A DNA stretch of 64,000 nucleotides from assembly GCF_000312365.2 (NCBI RefSeq), contig NZ_HG003686.1, forward strand, positions 309,366 to 373,365, written 5' to 3'. The position numbers and the translations under genes were made by a program. This document shows positions 46,768-56,563 of this stretch, piece after piece; the first letter of the stretch is position 1, and each line of letters starts with the position of its first letter. The stretch comes from Anaerococcus provencensis. Lineage in GTDB: Bacteria > Bacillota > Clostridia > Tissierellales > Peptoniphilaceae. Under the pieces are notes generated by a model. That model saw nothing but the letters and a program-made list of their open reading frames with translations. It was not told the origin of the DNA and ran no database searches.

Positions 46768-48615
46768 TTATTTTCTTTTCTCCCAATTGAAGTGAGGTAT
46801 TGAGTTCCATCTTTCCTTAAAGTAGTGTGCTGCAAGCTTTGGTTTTCTATCTCTTGTAAATATGCCTTTTTTGTTTCCTTGGACCCTAAGCAGGTTCTGA
46901 TCGGTTGCAAAATCAGCAAAGTTCCATGGGTGTTCACCAACTACACAGTCATATTCGTCTATTACTTGGTTGTTTGCTTTGTAATAGGCTACTTGGTATT
47001 CCTCTGTATACATTACTGGGTTATCTGCTGTATCATGCATGCCAGCTACCGTATCTGCACCGTACTCTGTGATTATGACTGGTTTTCCTATTTCTTCCCA
47101 AATATCAAGCTCTTCTCTGAAAGCTTGCATAGGGCCAACAAGGTCAGGACCTCCAAAATACCATCCATAGTATCTGTTGATACAAATTACATCAGAAAGT
47201 TTTGAAGATACATCTGCTCTTGGGCCACCTCCCATTTGTACGGACACAAGAGTTACTGGTCTGTTTTGTGGGTCGAGTTCACGTGTTAGGTCAAACAGAG
47301 GTTTGAAATATTCATAAGCACCCTCGCTATAAGAATCAGGTTCGTTAGCTACTGACCACATCACAACTGATGCGTAGTTCTTGTCACGAGCTATCCATTC
47401 GTGTATCACTTCTTTGTGGTGGTCAAATACTAATGTTCCAATTGACTTTTCGTGACCAAATGTTGGAAGCGGCTGTCCGCCAAAGTTTGCACCACCACCG
47501 AACATTCCATTTATTCCTACAGCAGGAGTTTCATCTATAACTACAAAGCCAAGTCTATCTGAAAGTCTCATCATTTCTTCTGAATATGGGTAGTGGCTTG
47601 TTCTATATGAGTTGGCACCTTGCCAAGACATTAGTGATAGGTCCTTGTAATTCATTACTTCATTTATGCCACGTCCATTAGGGAAGGTGTCTTCATGTTT
47701 GCCGTAGCCCTTGAAATAGAATGGCTTTTCATTAATCAAGAACTTATTGCCATCAACTCTAACAGTTCTGATTCCATATGGTAGATGGTATTCATCTTCA
47801 CCATATACTGCTACGATATCGTAAAGATAAGCATTTAGTGGCCACCAAAGTTTAACATCTTTGATACTTAGCTTTCCTTCTAAGCCTTCACTTTGGGCTA
47901 CACAGTTTCCGTCTTCGTCGTAAACATAAATTTTTGCATCGGCCTTGCCACAAACATCAAGCTTATATCCTAATACTGCTTCATTTTCGCTAACTTCATC
48001 ATTTGTCATTGTTATATCAGAGATGTATGCTTTTGGAGTTGTATATAGTCTAACGTGTCTGGTGATGCCTGCATAGTTAAAGAAATCAAAGTTTGGTGAG
48101 TTTTTCGTTTGGACAAAATCTTCGGCCAAGTCTGCTTTCTCGGATCCCATAGAAAGAGCATCGAGCATGCCACCACCACCAAGACCGCCTATAGGCAGGG
48201 TTTCATAATTTACTACGTTACTAACAGCAACTGTAAGTAGGTTATTACAATCTTTTACCTTATCTGTGATATCAACTTCAAAAGGAAGGAAACCACCCTT
48301 GTGTTTACATACTTCTTTTCCGTTGATATATACCTTTGCAAAGTGGGTTACAGCATCAAATCTTAATACAAGTCTATCTTCTGTAAGCTTTGCTGGAATA
48401 TCAAAGTGTCTTTGGTAGTAGACCCATCCAAAATGATCGCGGAGTTCTTTGTCTTCATAAATATCATTATATGAAGATGGAACTGGCATAGGGCGAGATT
48501 CATTTAATCTTTTTTCTGCTAAACTTTCATTAAGCTTACTATCACCGAGTACAAACTCCCACATGCCGTCAAGGCTTGATACTATTCTAGATTTTGTTTG
48601 AATTGGATATAACAT
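46768..48615 (-). CDS. uidA: Beta-glucuronidase (GH2)
   Basis: A 615-residue GH2 enzyme with sugar-binding, immunoglobulin-like and barrel domains in order. Acid/base Glu is in WSVANEPDS, the nucleophile in ITEYGADTVAGMH, and the carboxylate-recognising N-x-K motif in VQGNKKGIFTRDRKPK, which marks true glucuronidases. A loop of medium length (GMFGGGANFGGQPLPTFGHE, around residue 367) resembles the loop-1 position of the Escherichia enzyme. No signal peptide, so it acts on imported glucuronides. AAAGGAGAAAA before the ATG. Confidence 0.96.
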   Translation of the reverse strand: MLYPIQTKSRIVSSLDGMWEFVLGDSKLNESLAEKRLNESRPMPVPSSYNDIYEDKELRDHFGWVYYQRHFDIPAKLTEDRLVLRFDAVTHFAKVYINGKEVCKHKGGFLPFEVDITDKVKDCNNLLTVAVSNVVNYETLPIGGLGGGGMLDALSMGSEKADLAEDFVQTKNSPNFDFFNYAGITRHVRLYTTPKAYISDITMTNDEVSENEAVLGYKLDVCGKADAKIYVYDEDGNCVAQSEGLEGKLSIKDVKLWWPLNAYLYDIVAVYGEDEYHLPYGIRTVRVDGNKFLINEKPFYFKGYGKHEDTFPNGRGINEVMNYKDLSLMSWQGANSYRTSHYPYSEEMMRLSDRLGFVVIDETPAVGINGMFGGGANFGGQPLPTFGHEKSIGTLVFDHHKEVIHEWIARDKNYASVVMWSVANEPDSYSEGAYEYFKPLFDLTRELDPQNRPVTLVSVQMGGGPRADVSSKLSDVICINRYYGWYFGGPDLVGPMQAFREELDIWEEIGKPVIITEYGADTVAGMHDTADNPVMYTEEYQVAYYKANNQVIDEYDCVVGEHPWNFADFATDQNLLRVQGNKKGIFTRDRKPKLAAHYFKERWNSIPHFNWEKRK

Positions 48616-48639
48616 TTTTTCTCCTTTATAAATTAATAC

Positions 48640-50037
48640 TTAGTTACTGATTTCACGTCTACGTTTTAGCTCAAGAGCGTTTGCTTCAACGGTCTTTCTA
48701 TCTAATGGATAGATAAATTTTAATACAAGCACTAGACCAATCATTGCTAGGCCTGGAAGCAATGTAGATATGCTATATATTCCGCTTAATACATCTGGAT
48801 CAAAGGCTGTAGCTTGTGAATATCCTATAGCATTCATCACAAATCCAATGATGCCAGCTGATAAAGCTTGGCCTAATTTTCTTGCAAAAGAGTATGAGCC
48901 GTAGATTGTTCCTTCATCTCTTTTATTTGTTCTAACCTCTATATCATCAATAACATCCGTTATCATAGCCCAGATAGAAAGGTTAAATATACCAACACCA
49001 ACATTTGCCAAAGCTATTATTATTAAAAACAATGTAAGATTAGTTGTTTTTAATAAATAGCCTATGATCAGAGCGATGCCACCGACTAAACCACCAACTA
49101 TTGACATTTCTTTCTTACCGTATTTTAAAACGCCTTTTTTCACAAAAGGAGCCATAGCTAAAATCACAACTACCTGCAAAGCAGCAGCTATTGATTGTCC
49201 CTTAGCATCTCCAAAATAATTTGGGAAGATATAGCCGGCCATTTGGCTCATAGATAGTTGACCTAGTAATAGCATTAGGGCTGCAAGGATTATTCCTATA
49301 AGGGACTTTGATGTAAACATACCTTTTAAGGTTTGTCCTAGGCTAACACTTTCACCTTTAGGCTCTGTTACAACTCGTTCTTCAACGTTTACGTAGCAAA
49401 CCATGTAGCAAATAACAGCAAGAACTGAACAAACCAAGGCAAATAGGCTCATCTTTGAACCGTCCATTACTGTTTGTCCTAGGTCGTTTTTCACCATTAC
49501 AATCATTGGACCAACTACGCCAATAACAAGGCCAGCTAAAGTAGCGCCTATAGTTCTAAAGGTGGATAGTTCTGATCTATGGACAGGGTCGTCAGATATT
49601 ACTGAAGCCATAGATCCATAAGGGATGTTAATCATGGTATAAAAGATTGAACCCCAAAGTATGTAAGTCATATACATCCAGAAAATCTTAAAACCCATTG
49701 ATTTATCAGAAAACCAGTTGGCATACATTAAGAGAGAAACAAAGGCAACGGGGATTGCTATTCTTTTGATCCAAGGTTTGTATTTTCCCTTTGGACCTGC
49801 AAGCGACCTATCTAGTATTTGCCCCATACCAATATCGGTAAAAGCATCTAAGAACCTTGCCAACATCATCATAGTTCCTACTAAGGCTGGGTTTACACCC
49901 ATAACATCAGTATAAAACTTTGTCAAAAACATTACTGAAAGGATAAAGGTAAAATCGTTACCAAAATCACCAAACATGTATCCAATCTTATCTCTCATGC
50001 TAAAAGCACGCACATTTGAAACGTCTCTACTTTTCAT
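48640..50037 (-). CDS. uidB: Glucuronide:cation symporter (GPH/MFS family)
   Basis: A 465-residue GPH-family transporter with 12 hydrophobic segments. Family motifs include GYMFGDFGNDFTFIL at the N terminus, the GMGQILDR loop and NIPYGSMASVISDD. It brings intact glucuronides to the cytoplasmic glucuronidase. It is the first structural gene after the regulator, with the operator TGTAAGGGCTTACA 30 nt before its ATG. GGAGGG is the RBS. Confidence 0.93.
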   Translation of the reverse strand: MKSRDVSNVRAFSMRDKIGYMFGDFGNDFTFILSVMFLTKFYTDVMGVNPALVGTMMMLARFLDAFTDIGMGQILDRSLAGPKGKYKPWIKRIAIPVAFVSLLMYANWFSDKSMGFKIFWMYMTYILWGSIFYTMINIPYGSMASVISDDPVHRSELSTFRTIGATLAGLVIGVVGPMIVMVKNDLGQTVMDGSKMSLFALVCSVLAVICYMVCYVNVEERVVTEPKGESVSLGQTLKGMFTSKSLIGIILAALMLLLGQLSMSQMAGYIFPNYFGDAKGQSIAAALQVVVILAMAPFVKKGVLKYGKKEMSIVGGLVGGIALIIGYLLKTTNLTLFLIIIALANVGVGIFNLSIWAMITDVIDDIEVRTNKRDEGTIYGSYSFARKLGQALSAGIIGFVMNAIGYSQATAFDPDVLSGIYSISTLLPGLAMIGLVLVLKFIYPLDRKTVEANALELKRRREISN

Positions 50038-50066
50038 ATACCCTCCTAGAAGTTTTTCTTATATTA

Positions 50067-50080
50067 TGTAAGGGCTTACA
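50067..50080 (-). promoter_or_regulatory. LacI-type operator before uidB
   Basis: TGTAAGGGCTTACA is a palindrome with one mismatched pair and differs from the regulator's own operator (51232-51245) at one base. Confidence 0.82.
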
Positions 50081-50206
50081 TTTTGCTTTAAAAAAATATG
50101 TAGCCATCTTTAGTCTATCCAGCCACAAATTTATAAAAATCGTGGCTAGATAAAGTATTTTTTCTGTTTGTTATATAGAATTTGATATTCGAGTCGATAA
50201 ATTATA

Positions 50207-51211
50207 TTAACTAGTTTCTTTTACTATTAATTTGGCTTTTATCATGTTGTCATTATTCTCTAATTTTTCATTATTTATCAATCTAAAAAGGCTCTTAGTT
50301 GCTATGTCAGCTTGCAAAGCTATATTTTGATCTATTGAAGTTATTTTTTTGCTTGGATAGTTGGTTGCATCAATGTTATCAAATCCTATGATTGCTATAT
50401 CTTCTGGTATATTAACTCCACAATTTACTAGGTACTTAAATGCTGGTATGGCCAAAAGATCAAGCTCAAAGCATATGGCATCTACCCTTGGGTTGGATTT
50501 TAGGAAATCATACAATTTTCTCATATCCTTATCTATATCATTGATTTTAACTTCTATAAAGTCAGTACTTTGGTAAAACTCGTCAAGAGCTTCTATAAAT
50601 CCTGCTTTTTTTGCTATATAAGATCTGGTAATATATTTATTTCCATGGTAGGAAACAAATATGGGTTGCTTGTAGCCTCTTTTATGAAGATGGTCCATAG
50701 CTTGTCTCATAGCGTCAATTTCATCAATATATACATAACTTATGTCTTTGCTTTTATTAAGCGGATTAGCATTTAACATGGCAAAGGGAATATCTTTTGA
50801 TAGCTTTAATATTTCCTCATAAAAATCTTCTTGCTCATAGGTAGAGCCAACACATACTATAGCATCCACCTTATTTTCCTTTAGAAGGTTAAGGTAGGCT
50901 ATTTTTTCATCCAAGTCATCTGTACTATCTCCAAGAAGAGTAAGATAGCCGTTGGCATTGAGTCTTTGCTCTAGCTGGTAAGCTGATTGAGATTCAAAGT
51001 ATTTTCTTATATCTGGAACCATAATTCCAACAAGAGACGTTTGTTTTTTGGCAAGAGATCTTGCAACCCTATTTGGGCTGTAGTCATTTTCTTCTATGAC
51101 CTTTAAAATCTTTGCTTTAGCCTTATCACTTACCTTATTAGAATCATTTAAGACTCTAGAAACAGTAGCAATAGAATATCCAGATTTTTTTGCAATATCA
51201 TAAATATCCAT
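50207..51211 (-). CDS. LacI family repressor of glucuronide utilisation
   Basis: A 334-residue regulator; start at ATG 51211 (MDIYDIAKKSGYS) with GGAAGGTGA before it. The helix-turn-helix is IYDIAKKSGYSIATVSRVLNDSNKVSDK, followed by the hinge RSLAKKQTSLVGI and a periplasmic-binding-protein core ending GFDNIDATNYPSKKITSIDQN. Its position next to uidB/gusA and the shared TGTAAG-type operators make it the likely local repressor, released by a glucuronide or uronate. It represses its own promoter as well. Confidence 0.92.
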   Translation of the reverse strand: MDIYDIAKKSGYSIATVSRVLNDSNKVSDKAKAKILKVIEENDYSPNRVARSLAKKQTSLVGIMVPDIRKYFESQSAYQLEQRLNANGYLTLLGDSTDDLDEKIAYLNLLKENKVDAIVCVGSTYEQEDFYEEILKLSKDIPFAMLNANPLNKSKDISYVYIDEIDAMRQAMDHLHKRGYKQPIFVSYHGNKYITRSYIAKKAGFIEALDEFYQSTDFIEVKINDIDKDMRKLYDFLKSNPRVDAICFELDLLAIPAFKYLVNCGVNIPEDIAIIGFDNIDATNYPSKKITSIDQNIALQADIATKSLFRLINNEKLENNDNMIKAKLIVKETS

Positions 51212-51231
51212 AGAATCACCTTCCATATATT

Positions 51232-51284
51232 TGTAAGCGCTTACATTACACTTATAGTATATCTTCTCTATTTTAATATGTCAA
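51232..51284 (-). promoter_or_regulatory. Promoter and operator of the LacI regulator gene
   Basis: On the minus strand TTGACA (51279-51284), 17 nt, TATACT (51256-51261) is near consensus. TGTAAGCGCTTACA (51232-51245), a perfect 14-bp palindrome, starts at about +4, where a bound repressor would block RNA polymerase. Confidence 0.88.
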
Positions 51285-51436
51285 GACTTTTATTATCATA
51301 TTTCACCAAATTTTAGAATATATACATAAAAAATTTATAAAAACAGAAGCATTTTTATCTAATTCGAGTAAACTTACAATAGCAGGTCCAAAATTTAACG
51401 AATTTGAAGACCTTATATTTTTCCTGTTGAAGATAA

Positions 51437-51475
51437 GTTTGCAAATTATTAAATTGTTTGCAAATTGGGAATAAA
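51437..51475 (+). promoter_or_regulatory. GTTTGCAAATT direct repeat before the YjiH-family gene
   Basis: GTTTGCAAATT occurs at 51437-51447 and 51456-51466, 19 nt apart. The second runs into GGGAATAAATATAT, which nearly repeats the motif at 30308. It is either a paired operator or a -10-like element; it ends 35 nt before the start codon. Confidence 0.4.
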
Positions 51476-51509
51476 TATATAAAGCGAAATTTGAAAGGCG
51501 GTAATTTAC

Positions 51510-52889
51510 GTGGATAACCCTAATGGTAAAGGGATCAAAAAGGAAAAGTTGACACTAAAGAGGATTTTGAAGTTTATAATTCCTTCTATTATAGGAGTGC
51601 TACTTCTAATGACTCCTTTTGAAAAAGATGGATCATCAACTGTTATGGCTTCAGTGCTTTCTAAGGCTGTTAATAGTGGTATCGATTCTATTGTTCCTAT
51701 ATATATTTTAGTTTTGATATGCATATTCATTTCTTGCATACTTGCTCTTATGTATAAGATTTCTAAACCAAGTTTTATAGAAAATAATGAAGTTTTAAAA
51801 AATGCAGCAGATATATCTAATTTTTGGCTATTAGTAAGATTTATTGGCCTAGCCCTTGGTCTTATGACAGCCTTTAAAGTAGGCCCTGAGATAATTTATA
51901 GTCCGGATACTGGTGGACTTATCTTGTTTGATTTGATAGGTGGTCTATTTACAATATTTTTAGTTGCTGGATTTATCCTACCTTTCTTGACAGAATTTGG
52001 TCTGTTGGAATACATAGGGGTGTTTTTGACCTCTGTGATGAGACCTGTATTTAATCTACCGGGTAGATCTGCCATAGATTGCTTGGCTAGCTGGATTGGG
52101 GATGGCACTATTGGAGTTACCCTAACCAATAAGCAGTACGAAGAGGGATATTATACAGCTAGAGAGGCAGCTGTTATATCAACAACTTTTTCTGCAGTAT
52201 CAATCACATTTTGCTTGGTTGTATTGGAAAATGTTGGTCTAACAGACTATTTTGGCAAGTTTTATTTGACAGTTGCAGTGGCAGGAATAGTCGCAGCTTT
52301 GATAGTGCCAAGGATACACCCTCTAGCTGGCAAAGAAGATAAGTACAAGACCAAAGAAGTCAAAGCTCAAGCAGAAAATATACCTGACGGTTTTAGCAAA
52401 AAAGAATGGGCCTTACAACTTGCAGTAAAAAAGGCTGAATCAAATACTAGTGTAAAAAATTATTTTATAAGTGCAACAAAGACAGTACTAGGCCTATGGC
52501 TAGGTGTTGTGCCAATAATAATGGCGGCAGGTACTATTGCTCTTATAGTTTCAGAGGCGACACCATTTTTCCAAATTATGGGCAAGCCATTCTTGCCATT
52601 ACTCAAACTTCTCCAAATTCCAGAAGCTGAAGTAGCAAGTACGACAATGGTAGTTGGCTTTGCAGATATGGTTGTACCATCTATACTTGCAGCAGAAATA
52701 GCAAATCCTATGACAAGATTTATCATAGCAGCGGTATCAGTATCACAGCTAATATATATGTCAGAAACAGGAGCTGTGATACTAGGTTCTAACTTGCCAG
52801 TTTCACTTTTAGATTTGTTTATCATATTTTTGGAAAGAACAATCATAAGCCTGCCAATAATAGTAGTCTTTGCTCATATTTTCTTCTAG
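51510..52889 (+). CDS. YjiH family membrane protein (nucleoside-recognition/gate domain)
   Basis: A 459-residue protein with about ten hydrophobic segments. The gate-domain signature is in FNLPGRSAIDCLASWIGDGTIGVTLTNKQYEEGYYTAREA, with a matching late half around EVASTTMVVGFADMVVPS. YjiH proteins are presumed transporters; the substrate is unknown. The start is GTG at 51510 with AAAGGCGG 13 bases upstream, a weak RBS, so the exact start is uncertain. Monocistronic with a terminator. Confidence 0.85.
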   Translation: MDNPNGKGIKKEKLTLKRILKFIIPSIIGVLLLMTPFEKDGSSTVMASVLSKAVNSGIDSIVPIYILVLICIFISCILALMYKISKPSFIENNEVLKNAADISNFWLLVRFIGLALGLMTAFKVGPEIIYSPDTGGLILFDLIGGLFTIFLVAGFILPFLTEFGLLEYIGVFLTSVMRPVFNLPGRSAIDCLASWIGDGTIGVTLTNKQYEEGYYTAREAAVISTTFSAVSITFCLVVLENVGLTDYFGKFYLTVAVAGIVAALIVPRIHPLAGKEDKYKTKEVKAQAENIPDGFSKKEWALQLAVKKAESNTSVKNYFISATKTVLGLWLGVVPIIMAAGTIALIVSEATPFFQIMGKPFLPLLKLLQIPEAEVASTTMVVGFADMVVPSILAAEIANPMTRFIIAAVSVSQLIYMSETGAVILGSNLPVSLLDLFIIFLERTIISLPIIVVFAHIFF

Positions 52890-52910
52890 CAGATAGGTAA
52901 ATAATATTAA

Positions 52911-52937
52911 CAAAAGTAGGTATTTTGCCTACTTTTT
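52911..52937 (+). terminator. Terminator of the YjiH gene
   Basis: AAAGTAGG-TATTTTG-CCTACTTT followed by TTTC. Confidence 0.88.
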
Positions 52938-52997
52938 TCTTTTATAAATGATAATTTTAAATATAAGTTGTAAAGTATTATCATCATAGGAGGATTT

Positions 52998-54338
52998 ATG
53001 GATCAAAATGTTGATTTAACCAAGGGTGATATCACTTCATCCCTTTTCAAACTGTCAATTCCTTTGGCTTTGACGGCTTTTATACAGATTACATATAACT
53101 TTGTGGATATATTTTTCCTTGGCAGACTTGGAAAAGATGCAATAGCTGGCGTTGGTATTGCTGGATTTTTGTTTTGGATTGCCAATGCTATTACCCTTAT
53201 CCCTAAGATTGGTACAGGGGTTTACGTATCCCAAGCCTTTGGTAGGGGTGCTAAGAAAGAAACTATTAGAGTTTTAAATAATGGTTATATTCTAACCCTT
53301 ATCGTAGCTTTAGTTTATTCTATATTGATGCTATTATTTTCCAATGCTTATGTAAATTTCTATGGATTAACTACTAAGGCAAGTTCTTATGCTAGAGATT
53401 ATTTGCACATTATAAGTTTTGGTATGGTATTTTTCTTTATAAATCCAGTTTTTTCCCAAAGTTTCCAATCTTTAGGCAACAGTCTCACCCCCTTTAAGAT
53501 AAATACTGTGGGTCTTGTGGCAAATATTATAATGGATCCGATTTTTATTTTTGGCCTTGGACCTATACCACGTCTTGAAGCAAAAGGAGCTGCCATTGCA
53601 ACCCTTCTAGCTCAGGTATTTGTCAGCCTGATTTTTATAGGAGTAATTTTTAGAAAAAATGAGATTTTAAGAAGTGCCTTAACTAGGATAGATTACCAGA
53701 GACGATGGATTAAAAGTATCTTTAAGATGGGTTTGCCCTCTGCTTTGATGAGCGCATATATGGCCTTTATAAGTATTATATTGAACAAATTTATGGCAAG
53801 ATTTGGTGAAGCAGCTGTGGCAGCCTACACAGTTGGTAGCCAGCTAGAGGCAATCACTTGGAATACAACAGAAGGTCTCCAAGTCGGTATTGCAGCCATG
53901 GTTGGGCAAAATTATGGGGCTGGACTTTTTGATAGGGTAAGAGAAAGTATAAAGAAATCTTTTCATATTTTAGTAATAATAGGGTCGATATCGACAATAG
54001 TTCTTTTTGCCTTTAGATATCCTTTATTTAAGATATTTATACCAAATGATAGGGAAACAATAGAACTTGGAACCAGATACTTAGCCATCCTATCCCTATC
54101 GCAAATATTTATGGCAACGGAAATTGGTCTAACAGGTGCCTTCAACGGCCTAGGCGAAACCAAAATCCCAGCAAGAATAGCCATGTTTTTTGATACAATG
54201 AGGATACCTCTATCTATCTTGCTTATGCCAGTTCTTGGGGTTGCTGGTGTATGGACGGCTATGACTATCACATCAATACTAAAGGGTCTATTTGTAGGAA
54301 TTCTAATCAGAAGACAGGCAAAATATAAGCTTGGCTAA
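52998..54338 (+). CDS. MATE family efflux transporter
   Basis: A 446-residue protein with 12 hydrophobic segments in two halves. LFKLSIPLALTAFIQITYNFVDIFFLGRLG opens half one and KMGLPSALMSAYMAFISIILNKFM opens half two. Families of this type export cationic drugs or metabolites by Na+ or H+ antiport. GGAGGATTT before the ATG. The next gene begins within 20 nt and a second MATE gene follows it, an unusual arrangement. Confidence 0.92.
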   Translation: MDQNVDLTKGDITSSLFKLSIPLALTAFIQITYNFVDIFFLGRLGKDAIAGVGIAGFLFWIANAITLIPKIGTGVYVSQAFGRGAKKETIRVLNNGYILTLIVALVYSILMLLFSNAYVNFYGLTTKASSYARDYLHIISFGMVFFFINPVFSQSFQSLGNSLTPFKINTVGLVANIIMDPIFIFGLGPIPRLEAKGAAIATLLAQVFVSLIFIGVIFRKNEILRSALTRIDYQRRWIKSIFKMGLPSALMSAYMAFISIILNKFMARFGEAAVAAYTVGSQLEAITWNTTEGLQVGIAAMVGQNYGAGLFDRVRESIKKSFHILVIIGSISTIVLFAFRYPLFKIFIPNDRETIELGTRYLAILSLSQIFMATEIGLTGAFNGLGETKIPARIAMFFDTMRIPLSILLMPVLGVAGVWTAMTITSILKGLFVGILIRRQAKYKLG

Positions 54339-54357
54339 GGCTAGAGAAAGGAAAGAA

Positions 54358-55230
54358 ATGGAATTTAAGAACAACACATTTAAAATTGTACAATTTACAG
54401 ACACTCACTTTGGCAATTTGCCAGCATGCCATGAGGATATCAAAACTTTTAATCTAATCGATAAAATTATAAAAGGTGAAAAGCCAGACCTCATAGTTCA
54501 CACAGGGGACATCATATTTTCACATGGAGTAAAAGACCCTGACAAGGTATTTGAAAATGTAATGAAATATTTTGATAAATATGACATTCCTTTTGCTATA
54601 ACCTTTGGCAATCACGACAGCGAGGAGGGAACTAGTAGAAAAGAGCTTAGAGCAATCTACGATAAGATCATAAGAAACAAGGCAGATAAAGAAGATGTCT
54701 TTATAGTTAATGATAGGGAAAATTTCGTCATCCCCATAATAGATAAGGACGAAGACCTTGCATATTTATATCTTATAGATTCGGGAGAAGATGACAGATC
54801 TGGCATAGGAACCTACGAGTGGCTTTTGCCAGACCAAGTAGACTGGTTTAGAAAGACTTCGGCAAAATATAAGAAAAATGATGGGATCAAACGCAATATA
54901 ATCTTCCAACATATGCCATTGCCAGAATATTGGGAGAGCATGAATAACATCATTTCTGGAGAACAAAGAGAAACAAACGAAGCTATATCAGCTCCAAAAA
55001 TCAACACGGGATTTTTTGCCAATATGGTCTTAAACGGTGAAACTTGGGGGATGATTGTAGGTCATGACCACGAAAATAACTTTGATAGCACTCTTTTTGA
55101 CATCCACCTCGCCTATGCAAATACCTCTGGCTACCAGGCCTATGGAGATTTGGATAAGGGAGCTACAGTCATAGAAGTATCCAAAGATCCCTTTGCTATA
55201 AAGATAAGAAATATACAAATTGATGAATAG
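54358..55230 (+). CDS. Calcineurin-like metallophosphoesterase
   Basis: A 290-residue enzyme; start at ATG 54358 (MEFKNNTFKIVQ) after AAAGGAAAG. The dinuclear metal motifs are FTDTHFGN, VHTGDIIFSHG, FGNHDSEEG and GMIVGHDHENN, in family order. No signal peptide, so cytoplasmic. It could act on a phosphodiester or a nucleotide; nothing points to one substrate. It lies between two MATE genes and overlaps the second by 8 nt. Confidence 0.9.
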   Translation: MEFKNNTFKIVQFTDTHFGNLPACHEDIKTFNLIDKIIKGEKPDLIVHTGDIIFSHGVKDPDKVFENVMKYFDKYDIPFAITFGNHDSEEGTSRKELRAIYDKIIRNKADKEDVFIVNDRENFVIPIIDKDEDLAYLYLIDSGEDDRSGIGTYEWLLPDQVDWFRKTSAKYKKNDGIKRNIIFQHMPLPEYWESMNNIISGEQRETNEAISAPKINTGFFANMVLNGETWGMIVGHDHENNFDSTLFDIHLAYANTSGYQAYGDLDKGATVIEVSKDPFAIKIRNIQIDE

Positions 55231-56563
55231 AGAAGGCAAATTATTCACAAAAAAATACAATGATATCTTTATACCACTAATAATTGAGCAGATTTTCCTG
55301 ACCTTAATTGGTAATTTCAATGTGTTTTTATTTTCACTTTTTAATGACCAAATGGTTGCGACAATAGGAATTTCTGACCGATTATTGACTATATTTGCCA
55401 TGGTAACAAATGTCGTGGTCCTAGGTGCAAGCATACTAATCATTCAAAATGCTGATGAGTCGAGGATTGAATATGTCAAATCGATTTTTAAAGAGTCGAT
55501 TTTTCTAAATTTATTTATAGCAGGGCTAATCATAATTGCAGTTTTTGCCTTTAATAGAGATTTGCTAATCCTTATGCAAACTCCAAGCGAACTAGTGGAG
55601 GAAGCTTCGGCCTATATAAAGATAGTCTCTATATCCATAGTCTTTACTGCAATGACAAGCCTGATGCTGGCGACCCTTAGGGCTTTTGGCTTTGTGAAAA
55701 TTGCTGTAAGGATATCAGTAGCCAATACAATACTTGTAATAATTGCCAATAGCATAATAGTTTTAGCAAAACTTGGAGGAATCAGCTATATAGCCATCGC
55801 AACGCTTTTTACTAGACTTATTTCTATGCTAATAACATTTATTACTATAAAAAAGAAAATACCAATCTTATTTGCTGGGGGTAAGATTAAAAATATCAGA
55901 CTAAAAAAAGAAATTCTTTCCCTAGGCATACCATCAGCCATGGAGCAAATCTCCTATAACTTTAGCCAGACAATCATAACTGCTATTATTGCAAGCCTTG
56001 GAACCATAGCAGTATCTTCCATGATATATACAACGACCATAACTTCTTTTATATTTTCAATTGGGGTAGCTGCAGGAGTTACTGGCAATCTTATCATCGG
56101 GGACTTGTATAGGAATAAAGATTATGAAGGTATCAAAAATTTTGGAGTTTTAAATGCCAATAAAATAAGCCTAATAGCAGGGGCAATCAACTTGCTTGTG
56201 GCTGTTTTTGGCAAATATTTGGTGAGGATTTTTACAGATAATCCACAAATAATAAGTATAGTAACAGTCTTGCTATTTTTACAAATATTCCACGATCCGA
56301 TGCGAGTAGCAAATGAAATTTTGGTAAATTCCTTAAATGTAGTAAAAGACGTGAGGTATCCAGTAATAGTTGGCATAGCAACAACATATTTACTAGTAAT
56401 CCCCTTAGCATACCTCTTTGTAACAAAACTTGGCCTAGATTTAAATTCTGTTCGGATAGTCTTTATAATAGATGAAACTTTAAGAAGAATTATGTTCGCA
56501 AATAGATTTAAAAAAGGTAAATGGATTGATTGTATTGAGAGAGAAAATGAATATTATATTTAA
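55223..56563 (+). CDS. MATE family efflux transporter, second copy
   Basis: A 446-residue protein; start at ATG 55223 (MNREGKLFT) inside the phosphoesterase end. Half one starts FIPLIIEQIFLTLIGNFNVFLFS and half two LGIPSAMEQISYNFSQTIIT. It is clearly diverged from the 52998 copy and so is not a recent duplicate. The end of the operon has no clear terminator. Confidence 0.9.
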   Translation: MNREGKLFTKKYNDIFIPLIIEQIFLTLIGNFNVFLFSLFNDQMVATIGISDRLLTIFAMVTNVVVLGASILIIQNADESRIEYVKSIFKESIFLNLFIAGLIIIAVFAFNRDLLILMQTPSELVEEASAYIKIVSISIVFTAMTSLMLATLRAFGFVKIAVRISVANTILVIIANSIIVLAKLGGISYIAIATLFTRLISMLITFITIKKKIPILFAGGKIKNIRLKKEILSLGIPSAMEQISYNFSQTIITAIIASLGTIAVSSMIYTTTITSFIFSIGVAAGVTGNLIIGDLYRNKDYEGIKNFGVLNANKISLIAGAINLLVAVFGKYLVRIFTDNPQIISIVTVLLFLQIFHDPMRVANEILVNSLNVVKDVRYPVIVGIATTYLLVIPLAYLFVTKLGLDLNSVRIVFIIDETLRRIMFANRFKKGKWIDCIERENEYYI

